Shown piece after piece: positions 54,428-64,000 of a stretch of DNA of 64,000 bases (its first letter is position 1; each line of letters opens with the position of its first letter). A program made the position numbers and the translations under genes. This DNA is from Streptomyces griseoflavus (GTDB taxonomy: Bacteria; Actinomycetota; Actinomycetes; Streptomycetales; Streptomycetaceae), in assembly GCF_014649995.1 (NCBI RefSeq), contig NZ_BMUC01000019.1, forward strand, positions 22,817-86,816. The letters are read 5' to 3'. The notes under the pieces are model-generated. The model had not been told where the DNA came from. It searched no databases and worked only from the letters and a program-made list of their open reading frames with translations.

Positions 54428-55726
54428 TCAGTTCCAGGTGCGGGTGCGCAGGGGGAGGGCGGAGGCGCCGGACTCGGGGGTCCGCACGGCGAGGACCTGG
54501 TTGACGCCGATGCGGTTGCGTTCGAAGGCGAGGGCGGAGGCGGCCATGTACAGCTCCCAGACGCGGACCCGTCCCGGGCCGGCGAGGGCCTCCGCGCGGG
54601 CCCGGCCGGCCTCCAGGTTCGCCACCCAGCGGCGCAGGGTGAGGGCGTAGTGCTCGCGGATCGACTCCACGTCGCGCACCTCGAAGCCGGCGCGCTCCAG
54701 CAGGGACACCGTGGTGCCCAGCGGGGCGAGTTCGCCGTCGGGGAAGACGTAGGCGTCGATGAAGTCGTCGACCCGGTACGACGTCTCGTCGCGATGCGGG
54801 CGGCGGGCGATCTGGTGGTTGAGCAGCCGTCCGCCCGGCCTGAGCAGGCGGTGCAGGGCGGTGGCGTACTCCAGGTAGCGCTCCGACCCGACGTGCTCCG
54901 CCATGCCGATGGAGGAGACGGCGTCGTACGGGCCGTCGGCGACGTCACGGTAGTCCTGTACGCGGATCTCGACCCGGTCGGTCAGGCCCTCGTCGGCGAC
55001 GCGCTTGCGGGCGTAGGCGGCCTGTTCCCGGGAGAGGGTGATGCCGACGACGTCCACGCCGTGGTCGCGGGCGGCGTGGACGGCCATGGAGCCCCAGCCG
55101 CAGCCGACGTCCAGCAGCCGCTGACCGGGCTTCAGGGCGAGCTTGCGGGAGACGAGTTCGAGCTTGTCGTGCTGGGCCTGTTCGAGGGTGCCGCGCGGGG
55201 GCGGGGCGGGCCAGTAGGCGCAGGAGTACACCATCGACGGGCCGAGGACGATCTCGTAGAAGTCGTTGCCGACGTCGTAGTGGTGGCTGATGGCGCGTCT
55301 GTCGCTGTGCCGGGTGTGCAGGCCGCGGCGGGGGCGGCGGACCTCCTCCGGGGGCGGGGCGGGCGGCAGCGGGGGGCCGGCGAGGGCGAGGAGGCCGCGC
55401 ACCGCGGAGCGGAAGGCGGGGTCGCGCAGGCGGGCGAGGGTGCGGGTGTCGCTCTCGCCGCGCTCCCAGACGTGGCCGGCGATCCGGTCCAGGACGGTGT
55501 AGAGGTCGCCCTCGACGGTGACGTCGCCGGCCACCCAGGCGCGGGCCAGGCCCAGCTCACCCGGCTTGCGGAGGAGGTGGCGCACGGCGCAGCGGTTGCG
55601 TACGACCAGGGTGGGGGCGTCCGGGGGGCCGGCCTGGGAGCCGTCCCAGGCCCGGATGCGGACGGGGAGGGGGGTGCCGGTCAGCTGCTCGAGGTTGCCC
55701 TTCAGCCGCGGCGCGGCGTCTGCCAT
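54428..55726 (-). CDS. cyclopropane-fatty-acyl-phospholipid synthase
   Basis: A 432-residue SAM-dependent methyltransferase that adds a methylene across a double bond in membrane phospholipid acyl chains. The SAM motif LLDVGCGWGSMAVHAA is near 205, preceded by the family signature HYDVGNDFYEIVLGPSMVYSCAYW near 162-185. The catalytic-area GMAEHVG and the late LRRWVANLE are also present. The N-terminal region (1-130) is the lipid-binding domain with a proline-rich linker. GGAGG lies nine bases before the ATG. It is co-directional with NADH dehydrogenase but separated from it. Confidence 0.93.
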   Translation of the reverse strand: MADAAPRLKGNLEQLTGTPLPVRIRAWDGSQAGPPDAPTLVVRNRCAVRHLLRKPGELGLARAWVAGDVTVEGDLYTVLDRIAGHVWERGESDTRTLARLRDPAFRSAVRGLLALAGPPLPPAPPPEEVRRPRRGLHTRHSDRRAISHHYDVGNDFYEIVLGPSMVYSCAYWPAPPPRGTLEQAQHDKLELVSRKLALKPGQRLLDVGCGWGSMAVHAARDHGVDVVGITLSREQAAYARKRVADEGLTDRVEIRVQDYRDVADGPYDAVSSIGMAEHVGSERYLEYATALHRLLRPGGRLLNHQIARRPHRDETSYRVDDFIDAYVFPDGELAPLGTTVSLLERAGFEVRDVESIREHYALTLRRWVANLEAGRARAEALAGPGRVRVWELYMAASALAFERNRIGVNQVLAVRTPESGASALPLRTRTWN

Positions 55727-55910
55727 GGTGTACACCTCCGTGACGGGGAATCCCGGAATGTCCTCACCACGTAAACACCTGGGGGGTGGGTTGGCAGTCC
55801 CGGCGCGCGTCATCTCCGGGCAAAGGACGGAAACGCACCCGCTGGGACGCACGGAGCCGAGGGGCGCCCCCTCCCCGCCCCGGAGTCCCGGGGCCCCGCC
55901 CGCGCACGGC

Positions 55911-55950
55911 GAAGGGGCCGCCCGCACCACGGATGGCGGGCGGCCCCTTC
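55911..55950 (-). terminator. terminator of the NADH dehydrogenase gene
   Basis: GAAGGGGCCGCCCGC and its exact complement around a 10-base loop, 18 bases after the ndh stop on the minus strand. Confidence 0.8.
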
Positions 55951-55967
55951 GACGGGGTGACCTGGGG

Positions 55968-57353
55968 TCAGGAGGCCTTGGCCTCGGTCTTCTTCGGCTC
56001 CTGCTGGGCCGCCGCGGGCGCCGGCTTGGCCGCCTCGTAGAACTCCTCGCGCGGCGACTCGATCGCGCCCAGGGACACGACCTCGCGCTTGAGGAACATG
56101 CCGAGGGTCCAGTCGGCGAAGACGCGGATCTTGCGGTTGAAGGTCGGCATCGCCATGCCGTGGTACGCGCGGTGCATGTACCAGGCGAGACGGCCCTTCA
56201 GCTTGATCTTCATCTTGCCGACGACGATCATCGCGACGCCCTTGTGCAGGCCGAGGCCCGCCACCGCGCCCTTGTTGGCGTGGCTGTACTCCTTCTGCGG
56301 GAAGCCCCGCATGCCGGAGACCACGTTGTCGCCGAGGACCTTGGCCTGGCGCAGCGCGTGCTGGGCGTTCGGCGGGCACCAGGCGTTCTCGTTGCCGGCC
56401 TTGCGGCCCACGAGGTCCGGGACCTGGGCGTTGTCGCCCGCGGCCCAGATGTAGTCGGTGCCCGTGACCTGGAGGGTCGGCTGGGTGTCGACGTGGCCGC
56501 GCGGGCCCAGGGGGAGGCCGAAGCGGGACAGCGCCGGGTTCGGCTTGACGCCCGCGGTCCACACGATGGTGTTGGAGTCGACCTCGAGGCCGTTCTTCAG
56601 CACCACGTGGCCGTCGACGCAGGAGTCCATCGACGTGGACAGGTAGACCTCGACGCCGCGGCTCTCCAGGTGCTCCTTGCCGTACGCGCCGAGCTTGGGA
56701 CCCACCTCGGGGAGGATCTTGTCGGCGGCGTCGACCAGGATGAAGCGCATGTCCTCGCGGGACACCGTCTTGTAGTACTTGGCCGCGTCCCGGGCCATGT
56801 CCTCGACCTCACCGATGGTCTCCGCGCCGGCGAAGCCGCCGCCGATGAAGACGAAGGTGAGTGCCTTGCGCCGGATCTCCTCGTCCGTGGTGGAGTCGGC
56901 CTTGTCGAGCTGCTCGAGGACGTGGTTGCGCAGGCCGATGGCCTCCTCGACGCCCTTCATGCCGATGCCCTGTTCGGCGAGGCCGGGGATCGGGAAGGTG
57001 CGGGAGACCGCGCCGAGCGCGATCACCAGGTAGTCGAAGGGCAGCTCGTACGCCTCGCCGACCAGCGGCGCGATCGTGGCGACCTTGCGGTCCTGGTCGA
57101 TGGTGGTGACCCGGCCGGTGAGGACCTCCGCCTTGGGCAGCACGCGTCGCAGCGGGACGACGACGTGTCGCGGGGAGATGTTGCCGGCGGCGGTTTCGGG
57201 GAGGAAGGGCTGGTAGGTCATGTACGACCGCGGGTCGACGACGGTGACGGTCGCCTCGCCGTAACGCATCTTCTTCTGGATGCGCCGAGCTGCGTACAGG
57301 CCTACGTACCCACCGCCTACTACGAGGATCCTGGGACGCTCCGTGGTGCTCAT
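55968..57353 (-). CDS. ndh: type II NADH dehydrogenase
   Basis: A 461-residue single-subunit, non-proton-pumping NADH:quinone oxidoreductase, a peripheral membrane flavoprotein. The FAD motif ILVVGGGYVGLYAAR is at the N-terminus, the NAD motif FVFIGGGFAGAETIGE near 163, and ATGD-like WAAGDNAQVPD near 300. A hydrophobic C-terminal helix region (YHGMAMPTFNRKIRVFADWTLGMFLK) provides membrane contact. The ATG is just before ERPRILVVGGG. Two Rex-like dyads upstream suggest NADH-responsive repression, a sensible arrangement for this enzyme. A terminator follows. Confidence 0.93.
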   Translation of the reverse strand: MSTTERPRILVVGGGYVGLYAARRIQKKMRYGEATVTVVDPRSYMTYQPFLPETAAGNISPRHVVVPLRRVLPKAEVLTGRVTTIDQDRKVATIAPLVGEAYELPFDYLVIALGAVSRTFPIPGLAEQGIGMKGVEEAIGLRNHVLEQLDKADSTTDEEIRRKALTFVFIGGGFAGAETIGEVEDMARDAAKYYKTVSREDMRFILVDAADKILPEVGPKLGAYGKEHLESRGVEVYLSTSMDSCVDGHVVLKNGLEVDSNTIVWTAGVKPNPALSRFGLPLGPRGHVDTQPTLQVTGTDYIWAAGDNAQVPDLVGRKAGNENAWCPPNAQHALRQAKVLGDNVVSGMRGFPQKEYSHANKGAVAGLGLHKGVAMIVVGKMKIKLKGRLAWYMHRAYHGMAMPTFNRKIRVFADWTLGMFLKREVVSLGAIESPREEFYEAAKPAPAAAQQEPKKTEAKAS

Positions 57354-57591
57354 GCCATCGAGTATCCACCTGTCCCGAGGGGGTACCTCGTGCGCCCCTT
57401 CACAAGCTTCGACAGGCCCTGTGTTACCATCCCGCACTTCTTGATCCACATCACAGTGCGGAACGGGAACCGGAGCGCCTGGCGGCGCGTTGTCAATGCC
57501 GCGTGAGCTGCCTCTCTGTCACTTCGGGGCCGGCGTGAGGCCGATCCGCCGCCTCATACGGCGAACGTCACCGAGGTGCCCCGCGCCACCT

Positions 57592-57607
57592 TCTGAACGT
57601 GTTCAAA
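57592..57607. promoter_or_regulatory. Rex-like operator, TCTGAACGTGTTCAAA
   Basis: Thirteen of 16 positions agree with the Streptomyces Rex operator consensus TGTGAACGCGTTCACA, and the core TGAAC-GT-GTTCA is palindromic. It is about 240 bases before ndh. Confidence 0.5.
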
Positions 57608-57670
57608 GGGGTGTTGAGGCCTCGAATGGGTCAACACGACCCCCTTCTTCGTCCTCCCGGGGCGATTTCC

Positions 57671-57689
57671 TTGTGAAGAACTTCACGAA
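57671..57689. promoter_or_regulatory. Rex-like operator, TTGTGAAGAACTTCACGAA
   Basis: TTGTGAA-N4-TTCACGA is a near-perfect dyad matching the general Rex site TTGTGAA-N4-TTCACAA with one mismatch. Rex represses respiratory genes when NADH is low and is displaced by NADH. Confidence 0.55.
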
Positions 57690-57808
57690 CTTTCCCGCCG
57701 ACCCCTCCCGGAAGGGCGCCCGAGGCCCCCGGAAAGGCCCCCTCGGACCCCGCTCAAACGCTATCCCGACTGCTCAGCGGAGGGCTACTCATCAGTAGCA
57801 AAGGAGAG

Positions 57809-58750
57809 CTACGCCACGGACCACGCGATGCCGTCGAGGATGTCGTGCTCCGACACCACGACCTCCTCCGCACCGGTCCGTTCCATGACGGTCAGGAGGA
57901 CCAGGGCGCCGGCGCCGATCACGTCGACCCTGCCGGGGTGCATCGAGGGCACCTTCGCGCGTTCGGCGTGGGTGGAGCGCAGCAGCCACTCGGTGATCTC
58001 GCGGACCCGGGCGCGGGAGACACGTGAGTGGTGGATGGCCCCGGAGTCGTACTCGGGGAGGTCCTGGGCGATCGCCGAGACCGTGGTGACCGAGCCCGCC
58101 AGGCCGACAAGGGTGCGCGCCTCGCGCAGCGGGACCGTCTCCTCGGCCCGGTCGAGGGCGGCCTCGATGTCGGCGCGCATCGCCGCGATCTGCTCCTCGG
58201 TGGGCGGATCGGTGACGGCCCCGTCCCGCACCAGGTGCCGCTCGGTCATCCGCACGCAGCCCACGTCCACGGACCGGGCGGCGCGCACGTGGTCGTCGCC
58301 GACGACGAACTCGGTCGAGCCGCCGCCGATGTCCACGACCAGGAACGGCCGGTGCAGATCGCTCCGCCCCGACAGTTCCCGGGTGGCGCCGGTGAAGGAG
58401 AACTCGGCCTCCTGGTCGCCGGTGATCACCTCCGGCTCCACGCCCAGGATGTCCAGCACCCCGCGCACGAACGCGTCGCGGTTCTCGGCGTCCCGGGAGG
58501 CGGACGTCGCCACGAAGCGCGGGCGCTCCGCCCCGTGCTCCTTGATGATCTCCGCGTACTCGCGGCACGCGGCGAACGTCCGCTCCAGCGCCTCGGGCGC
58601 GAGGCGCCCCGTGCGGTCGACGCCCTGGCCGAGCCGCACGATCGTCATCCGCCGGTCCAGGTCGGTGAGTTCACCCGTGACGGGGTCGGCGTCGGCCACC
58701 AGCAGCCGGATGGAGTTCGTCCCGCAGTCGATGGCGGCGACCCGGGTCAC
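57809..58750 (-). CDS. Ppx/GppA-family phosphatase (exopolyphosphatase-like)
   Basis: A 313-residue ASKHA-fold phosphatase, the short single-module form. The two phosphate loops read AIDCGTNSIRLLV near residue 6 and VVDIGGGSTEFVV near 135, with the catalytic Glu region ATSASRDAENRDAFV near 105. Such enzymes split polyphosphate or convert pppGpp to ppGpp. The GTG start overlaps the DUF501 stop in a GTGA and has GGAGGAGGACC upstream, so translation is coupled. The order DivIC, DUF501, Ppx is conserved in actinobacteria, linking phosphate/stringent signalling with division and glycolysis genes. Which substrate is used in vivo is unknown. Confidence 0.92.
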   Translation of the reverse strand: MTRVAAIDCGTNSIRLLVADADPVTGELTDLDRRMTIVRLGQGVDRTGRLAPEALERTFAACREYAEIIKEHGAERPRFVATSASRDAENRDAFVRGVLDILGVEPEVITGDQEAEFSFTGATRELSGRSDLHRPFLVVDIGGGSTEFVVGDDHVRAARSVDVGCVRMTERHLVRDGAVTDPPTEEQIAAMRADIEAALDRAEETVPLREARTLVGLAGSVTTVSAIAQDLPEYDSGAIHHSRVSRARVREITEWLLRSTHAERAKVPSMHPGRVDVIGAGALVLLTVMERTGAEEVVVSEHDILDGIAWSVA

Positions 58751-59280
58751 CGGTCCTCCTCCTTCCCGGGGAGCGTCACGCAGGCGCCCTTGCTCCACCA
58801 CTCGGGCAGCATCGCCAGCGCCTCGTCGCCCAGCGGGTTCACCCCGGGGCCCGCGGCGAGCGAGTGGGCGACCAGGACGTGCAGGCACTTCACCCGGTCC
58901 GGCATGCCGCCGGCGCTGGGGAAGTTCCTCAGTTCCTCGATCTCGTCGCGGCGCCGGACGTAGTCCTCGTGCGCCGCGCGGTACGCGGCCGCCAGCCCGG
59001 GGTCGGTGGCCAGCCGCTCCGTCATCTCCTTCATCACGCCGTTCGCCTCCAGCGTGCCGATCGCGGAGTTCGCCCTCGGGCACGTCAGGTAGTACAGCGT
59101 CGGGAAGGGGGTGCCGTCGGGCAGCCTCGGCGCGGTCTCCACGACGTCCGGCTGCCCGCAGGGGCAGCGGTGGGCGATGGCGCGCAGGCCGCGCGGGGGC
59201 CGCCCGAGCTGCTGCTTGAAGGCCTCGACGTCCGCGTCGGTGGGCTCGGTGCGGGGGGTCGTGGGCGGAGAGGATTCCAT
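58747..59280 (-). CDS. DUF501 family protein
   Basis: A 177-residue cytoplasmic protein of the DUF501 family. Its shape is clear: a Cys pair in HRCPCGQP near residues 38-43, YYLTCPRANSAIGTLEANGVM near 65, and the C-terminal FPSAGGMPDRVKCLHVLVAHSLAAGPGVNPLGDEAL, which is the family's most conserved part. A CPC and an isolated Cys/His set suggest metal or redox binding. Function is unknown. It lies between DivIC and Ppx, with which it is translationally coupled. Confidence 0.9.
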   Translation of the reverse strand: MESSPPTTPRTEPTDADVEAFKQQLGRPPRGLRAIAHRCPCGQPDVVETAPRLPDGTPFPTLYYLTCPRANSAIGTLEANGVMKEMTERLATDPGLAAAYRAAHEDYVRRRDEIEELRNFPSAGGMPDRVKCLHVLVAHSLAAGPGVNPLGDEALAMLPEWWSKGACVTLPGKEEDR

Positions 59281-59311
59281 ACCTGTCTTTTCTGCGGCTT
59301 TCGTTCGTGGG

Positions 59312-59788
59312 TCAGCGGCCGGCGGCGTCGGCCTTGTCGACGCCGTCCCAGACGTTCGCGTACCAGGGGCGGTCGGCGGCTTCGAGGTCGGTGCGGGACT
59401 TCCGGGCCGCGCCCGGGTCGATGACGACGTAGCCGGTCTCGCCGGGCATGACGTAGTGCAGCCGCCGGCGGATCTCCTGCTCGGCGTACGCGTCGTCCTG
59501 CCAGCGCGCCTTCATGTCGCGCAGGCGTTCGACCCGTTGGCGGGCCTCGTCCTGCTCCTGCCGGAGGTCGGCGATCTCCGCCCGCTGGGAGACGTACTGA
59601 CGCATGGGATAGGCGAGCGCCACGACCAGCGAGCAGACCACCAGCGCCAGCAGCGCCGCCCGGCCGGTCAGCCGGGAGCGGCGGGCCTGGCGCTTGGTCT
59701 GCGAGCGGTAGACCCGCGCCGCGGTCTGCTCACCGATCAGCCGGATCCTGGTCGCGGTGGAGAAACGGTCCCGGTCCTTCACCGCCAT
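59312..59788 (-). CDS. divIC: septum-formation protein DivIC/FtsB
   Basis: A 158-residue bitopic membrane protein of the DivIC/FtsB family, a division-complex member that bridges FtsL and FtsQ-type proteins. The basic cytoplasmic head is about 42 residues, the membrane helix about 43-62, and a coiled coil with heptads runs from 66 to 98 (YVSQRAEIADLRQEQDEARQRVERLRD). The final part, RRRLHYVMPGETGYVVIDPG, is the family signature. GGAGG lies eight bases before the ATG. It is placed between enolase and DUF501, as in other actinobacteria. Confidence 0.92.
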   Translation of the reverse strand: MAVKDRDRFSTATRIRLIGEQTAARVYRSQTKRQARRSRLTGRAALLALVVCSLVVALAYPMRQYVSQRAEIADLRQEQDEARQRVERLRDMKARWQDDAYAEQEIRRRLHYVMPGETGYVVIDPGAARKSRTDLEAADRPWYANVWDGVDKADAAGR

Positions 59789-59820
59789 GGTTCCCGCCTC
59801 CGGTTCGCCTTCGTCACGCG

Positions 59821-59865
59821 CGTACGTCCCCGCACACGGTACGGGACCGGGTGCGGGGACGTACG
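59821..59865 (-). terminator. terminator of the enolase gene
   Basis: CGTACGTCCCCGCAC and its exact complement around a 15-base loop, between eno and divIC. Confidence 0.6.
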
Positions 59866-59930
59866 TACGACGCCGCCCACCGGAGCGGTGCCCGGCTGTC
59901 GCCGGTCACCGGCGGGCGGGGCGCTCCTGC

Positions 59931-62452
<2,522 letters not shown>

Positions 62453-62585
62453 GACCGTAGACACGCGGTCCGCGGAATATCAAAGACGATCACGGCTTCT
62501 GAGACCTATCTCTCACAGCCTTTAAATCGGACATTCAGCGCGAACCGTGACGCCAACTGCCGCCGCGTTCAGGCGTTTTCGGATG
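62453..62585 (-). promoter_or_regulatory. gap upstream of the riboswitch: hairpin and probable rpfA promoter
   Basis: Directly after the second Rpf gene's stop, GGCT-TGAGA-loop-TCTCA-AGCC forms an imperfect hairpin at about 62494-62520 that may terminate that gene. The AT-rich TTTGATATTCC near 62480 on the minus strand is a plausible -10 region for rpfA. No coding sequence. Confidence 0.4.
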
Positions 62586-63566
62586 TCACTTTTCGCCCGC
62601 TACGTCCCCGACCTCGAGCTCCTGACCCGGCAGGATGTAGTCCGGGTCGGCGCCGATGAGCCGCTCGTTCACCAGGTAGAGGGCACGCCATCCGCCGTCG
62701 AGCGCAAGGGAGTCGGAGATGGACGAGAGACTGTCGCCGGACTCCACGGTGTAGGAGTCGTCGGACGCGCCGCCGCTCCAGGCGTCCAGTCCCCGCGAGG
62801 CGTGCCGGCCGGACGAGTCGGAGGCGGAGTCCTCCTTGCTCTCCTCGGCGCTCGCGCCCCGGTGACGGCCGGTCCCGGCCTCCTCGGTGTCGTCGCTCGC
62901 CGAAGAGCCGCCCTTCTGCCCCTTCTTGTCCGACTCGTCGGACTCGGGCTTCGCGGAGGCGGAGGGGGACGCGGTGTTCGGGTCCGCGTCACTGCCCGCG
63001 GCGGCGTCCGGTCCGGCGGACTCGCCGGACGCGCCCGTCGCGCCGGCCGTGGCGTCCGGGCTCTTCTTCTCGCCGTCCGCGCCGGACGACGGGCCGGTCG
63101 TGGCCGACGGGGAGGGGGAGGCGGACGGACCGCCCGATCCGGGCGTGGCGGACGCGGCGGGTGTGCCGGTGTCGACGTCCGCCCCGGGCGCGTCCGGGTC
63201 GAGCCCTCCGAGCAGTCCGCAGGTGCGCCAGGCGCCGACGCCCTGGTCGGCCAGGATCTTCTCGGCCACGGCTATCTGCTGGCCGCGGCTGGCCTGGTCG
63301 GCGCTGGCCGCGTAGTCCAGGCCGCCGTACTTCTCCCAGTCGTCCTGGGTCAGCTGGAGGCCGCCGTAGTAACCGTTGCCGGTGTTCTGGCTCCAGGAGC
63401 CGCCGCTCTCGCACTCGGCGACCCGGTCCCAGGCCGTGCCGTCGGCGGCACTGGCGCCGCCGGCCCCGAGGAGCGGGATCGCGATGGCGGAGCCGGTCAC
63501 TCCGGCCGCGACGAGGAGAGCCGGAGCCTGGCGGGGGCGACGGTGCCGACCGTTCCCGGAGAGCAT
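62586..63566 (-). CDS. second Rpf-type secreted transglycosylase with LysM domain
   Basis: A 326-residue exported lytic enzyme. The signal peptide ends near GGASA (residue 40). The Rpf domain, about 41-120, holds catalytic Glu 53 in [23 protein letters not shown] and a partner cysteine near 116. A 150-residue Ser/Ala/Pro/Asp-rich, presumably disordered linker leads to a C-terminal LysM domain (about 271-318, YTVESGDSLSSISDSL). In S. coelicolor I recall the neighbouring Rpf as SCO3098, RpfC. It lacks the riboswitch of its paralogue, so the pair may respond to different signals. AAAGG precedes the ATG weakly. Confidence 0.9.
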   Translation of the reverse strand: MLSGNGRHRRPRQAPALLVAAGVTGSAIAIPLLGAGGASAADGTAWDRVAECESGGSWSQNTGNGYYGGLQLTQDDWEKYGGLDYAASADQASRGQQIAVAEKILADQGVGAWRTCGLLGGLDPDAPGADVDTGTPAASATPGSGGPSASPSPSATTGPSSGADGEKKSPDATAGATGASGESAGPDAAAGSDADPNTASPSASAKPESDESDKKGQKGGSSASDDTEEAGTGRHRGASAEESKEDSASDSSGRHASRGLDAWSGGASDDSYTVESGDSLSSISDSLALDGGWRALYLVNERLIGADPDYILPGQELEVGDVAGEK

Positions 63567-63656
63567 GCGGAGACCTTTCGCAGAACAGCAGTGACAGGCG
63601 CGGTGAGTGAAGCCTTGGGCACCGCACTTGATGGGTGAACGTATCGGCAGACGATC

Positions 63657-63669
63657 ACTTGTCACAAGT
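63657..63669. promoter_or_regulatory. ACTTGTCACAAGT palindrome upstream of the second Rpf gene
   Basis: A 13-bp perfect dyad lies about 90 bases before the start. On the minus strand TTGTGA within it could be a -35 element for GATACG 16 bases downstream, so a regulator binding the dyad would cover the promoter. Confidence 0.4.
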
Positions 63670-63762
63670 TCATGCCGCGCAGATCACGTGAAGATCACAG
63701 AGTTGAGGGCGTGTCATGTTTGCGCCGGTCCGCTCCTGGGCATCGGAGGGCCCGCCGATCCG

Positions 63763-64000
63763 TCACTTTTGCGGGGGCGTGAACTCCACCGGGAGGGTGC
63801 GCAGGCCCCGCATGATGAGGCCGCCGCGCCAGCGGAGTTCGGACGGTTCCGCCGCGAGCCGCAGGTCCGGGAGGCGGGTCAGGAGCGTGGCGAGCGCGGT
63901 CTGCCCCTCCAGGCGGGCCAGCGGGGCGCCCAGGCAGTAGTGGATGCCGTGGCCGTATCCCAGGTGCTGGTTGTCGCGCCGGCCGAGGTCGAGGACGTCC
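63763..64000 (-). CDS. cytochrome P450, C-terminal part only
   Basis: The last 79 codons of a P450 monooxygenase. The haem-binding loop reads HLGYGHGIHYCLGAPLARLEGQ, whose cysteine is the axial ligand, and the family's final strand (RGLRTLPVEFTPP) follows. The N-terminal and oxygen-binding parts lie beyond the right edge. It reads toward the second Rpf gene; the 200-base gap holds no other gene. Substrate cannot be inferred from this portion. Confidence 0.92.
   Translation of the reverse strand, partial: DVLDLGRRDNQHLGYGHGIHYCLGAPLARLEGQTALATLLTRLPDLRLAAEPSELRWRGGLIMRGLRTLPVEFTPPQK

Larger units (their letters stand above)
57354..57808 (-). promoter_or_regulatory. 455-base gap upstream of ndh with three dyad elements
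   Basis: Besides two Rex-like sites listed separately, GTGTTGA-N13-TCAACAC forms a perfect 7-bp inverted repeat at 57611-57637. The region has no gene. It serves ndh on the minus strand; Ppx reads the same way and ends at its far side. Confidence 0.5.

Noticed and set aside
63567-63715. Second c-di-AMP riboswitch before the other Rpf gene
   Set aside because: None of the conserved blocks (GGGGGACCC, GGGGTGAA, CCGACAGCTCACC) occurs in this leader.

Overview
This window is high-GC actinobacterial DNA. GTG and occasional TTG starts, short intergenic gaps and the gene families present (paired LCP proteins, Rpf enzymes, a SigB-type sigma factor with its partner-switch proteins, DivIC-enolase) point firmly to the core chromosome of a Streptomyces, syntenic as far as I can recall with the SCO3039-SCO3099 part of S. 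coelicolor. I see no phage, insertion sequence, CRISPR array or rRNA. All function calls come from reading protein motifs; no database was searched.

Layout. Bases 1-18.7 kb form a cell-envelope glycopolymer district: a sugar-1-phosphate nucleotidylyltransferase, a peptidoglycan amidase, five LytR-CpsA-Psr (LCP) ligases, a family-2 glycosyltransferase and UDP-glucose dehydrogenase. Interspersed are a thioesterase, a Cys-rich copper-storage-like protein, a phospholipase D family enzyme, a reductase-like protein and an acyl-CoA dehydrogenase. From 18.9 to 27.2 kb come a CGNR protein, two tandem VOC proteins, two dipeptidase-family genes (one apparently catalytically dead), purE-purK, a GtrA protein and a two-component system. 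From 27.7 to 31.8 kb lie a peptide transporter and a sigma factor with its putative anti-sigma kinase and STAS antagonist. From 31.8 to 37.4 kb is a four-gene, mostly translationally coupled histidine-utilisation operon (hutU, M20 hydrolase, hutF, hutI) with a candidate operator over its promoter.

From 37.5 to 50.1 kb: a fold-III PLP decarboxylase, an RpiR regulator with a likely operator, a sixth LCP protein, cystathionine beta-synthase, an SGNH hydrolase, a thiolase and a Bax-inhibitor-like membrane protein. At 50.5 kb on the minus strand is a tRNA-Leu with a UAA anticodon, the developmental tRNA bldA. After an ABC exporter pair come cyclopropane-fatty-acid synthase, type II NADH dehydrogenase with two Rex-like operators upstream, then Ppx/GppA, DUF501, DivIC and enolase. 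The window closes with two Rpf-type cell-wall lytic enzymes, one behind a recognisable c-di-AMP (ydaO-type) riboswitch, and the C-terminal end of a cytochrome P450.

Taken together the genes mainly build and remodel the envelope (glycopolymer precursor supply, LCP attachment, amidase, Rpf enzymes, DivIC, lipid modification) and link it to developmental and redox control (bldA, c-di-AMP riboswitch, SigB-type sigma factor, Rex-like sites), with separate catabolic modules for histidine, peptides and fatty acids.
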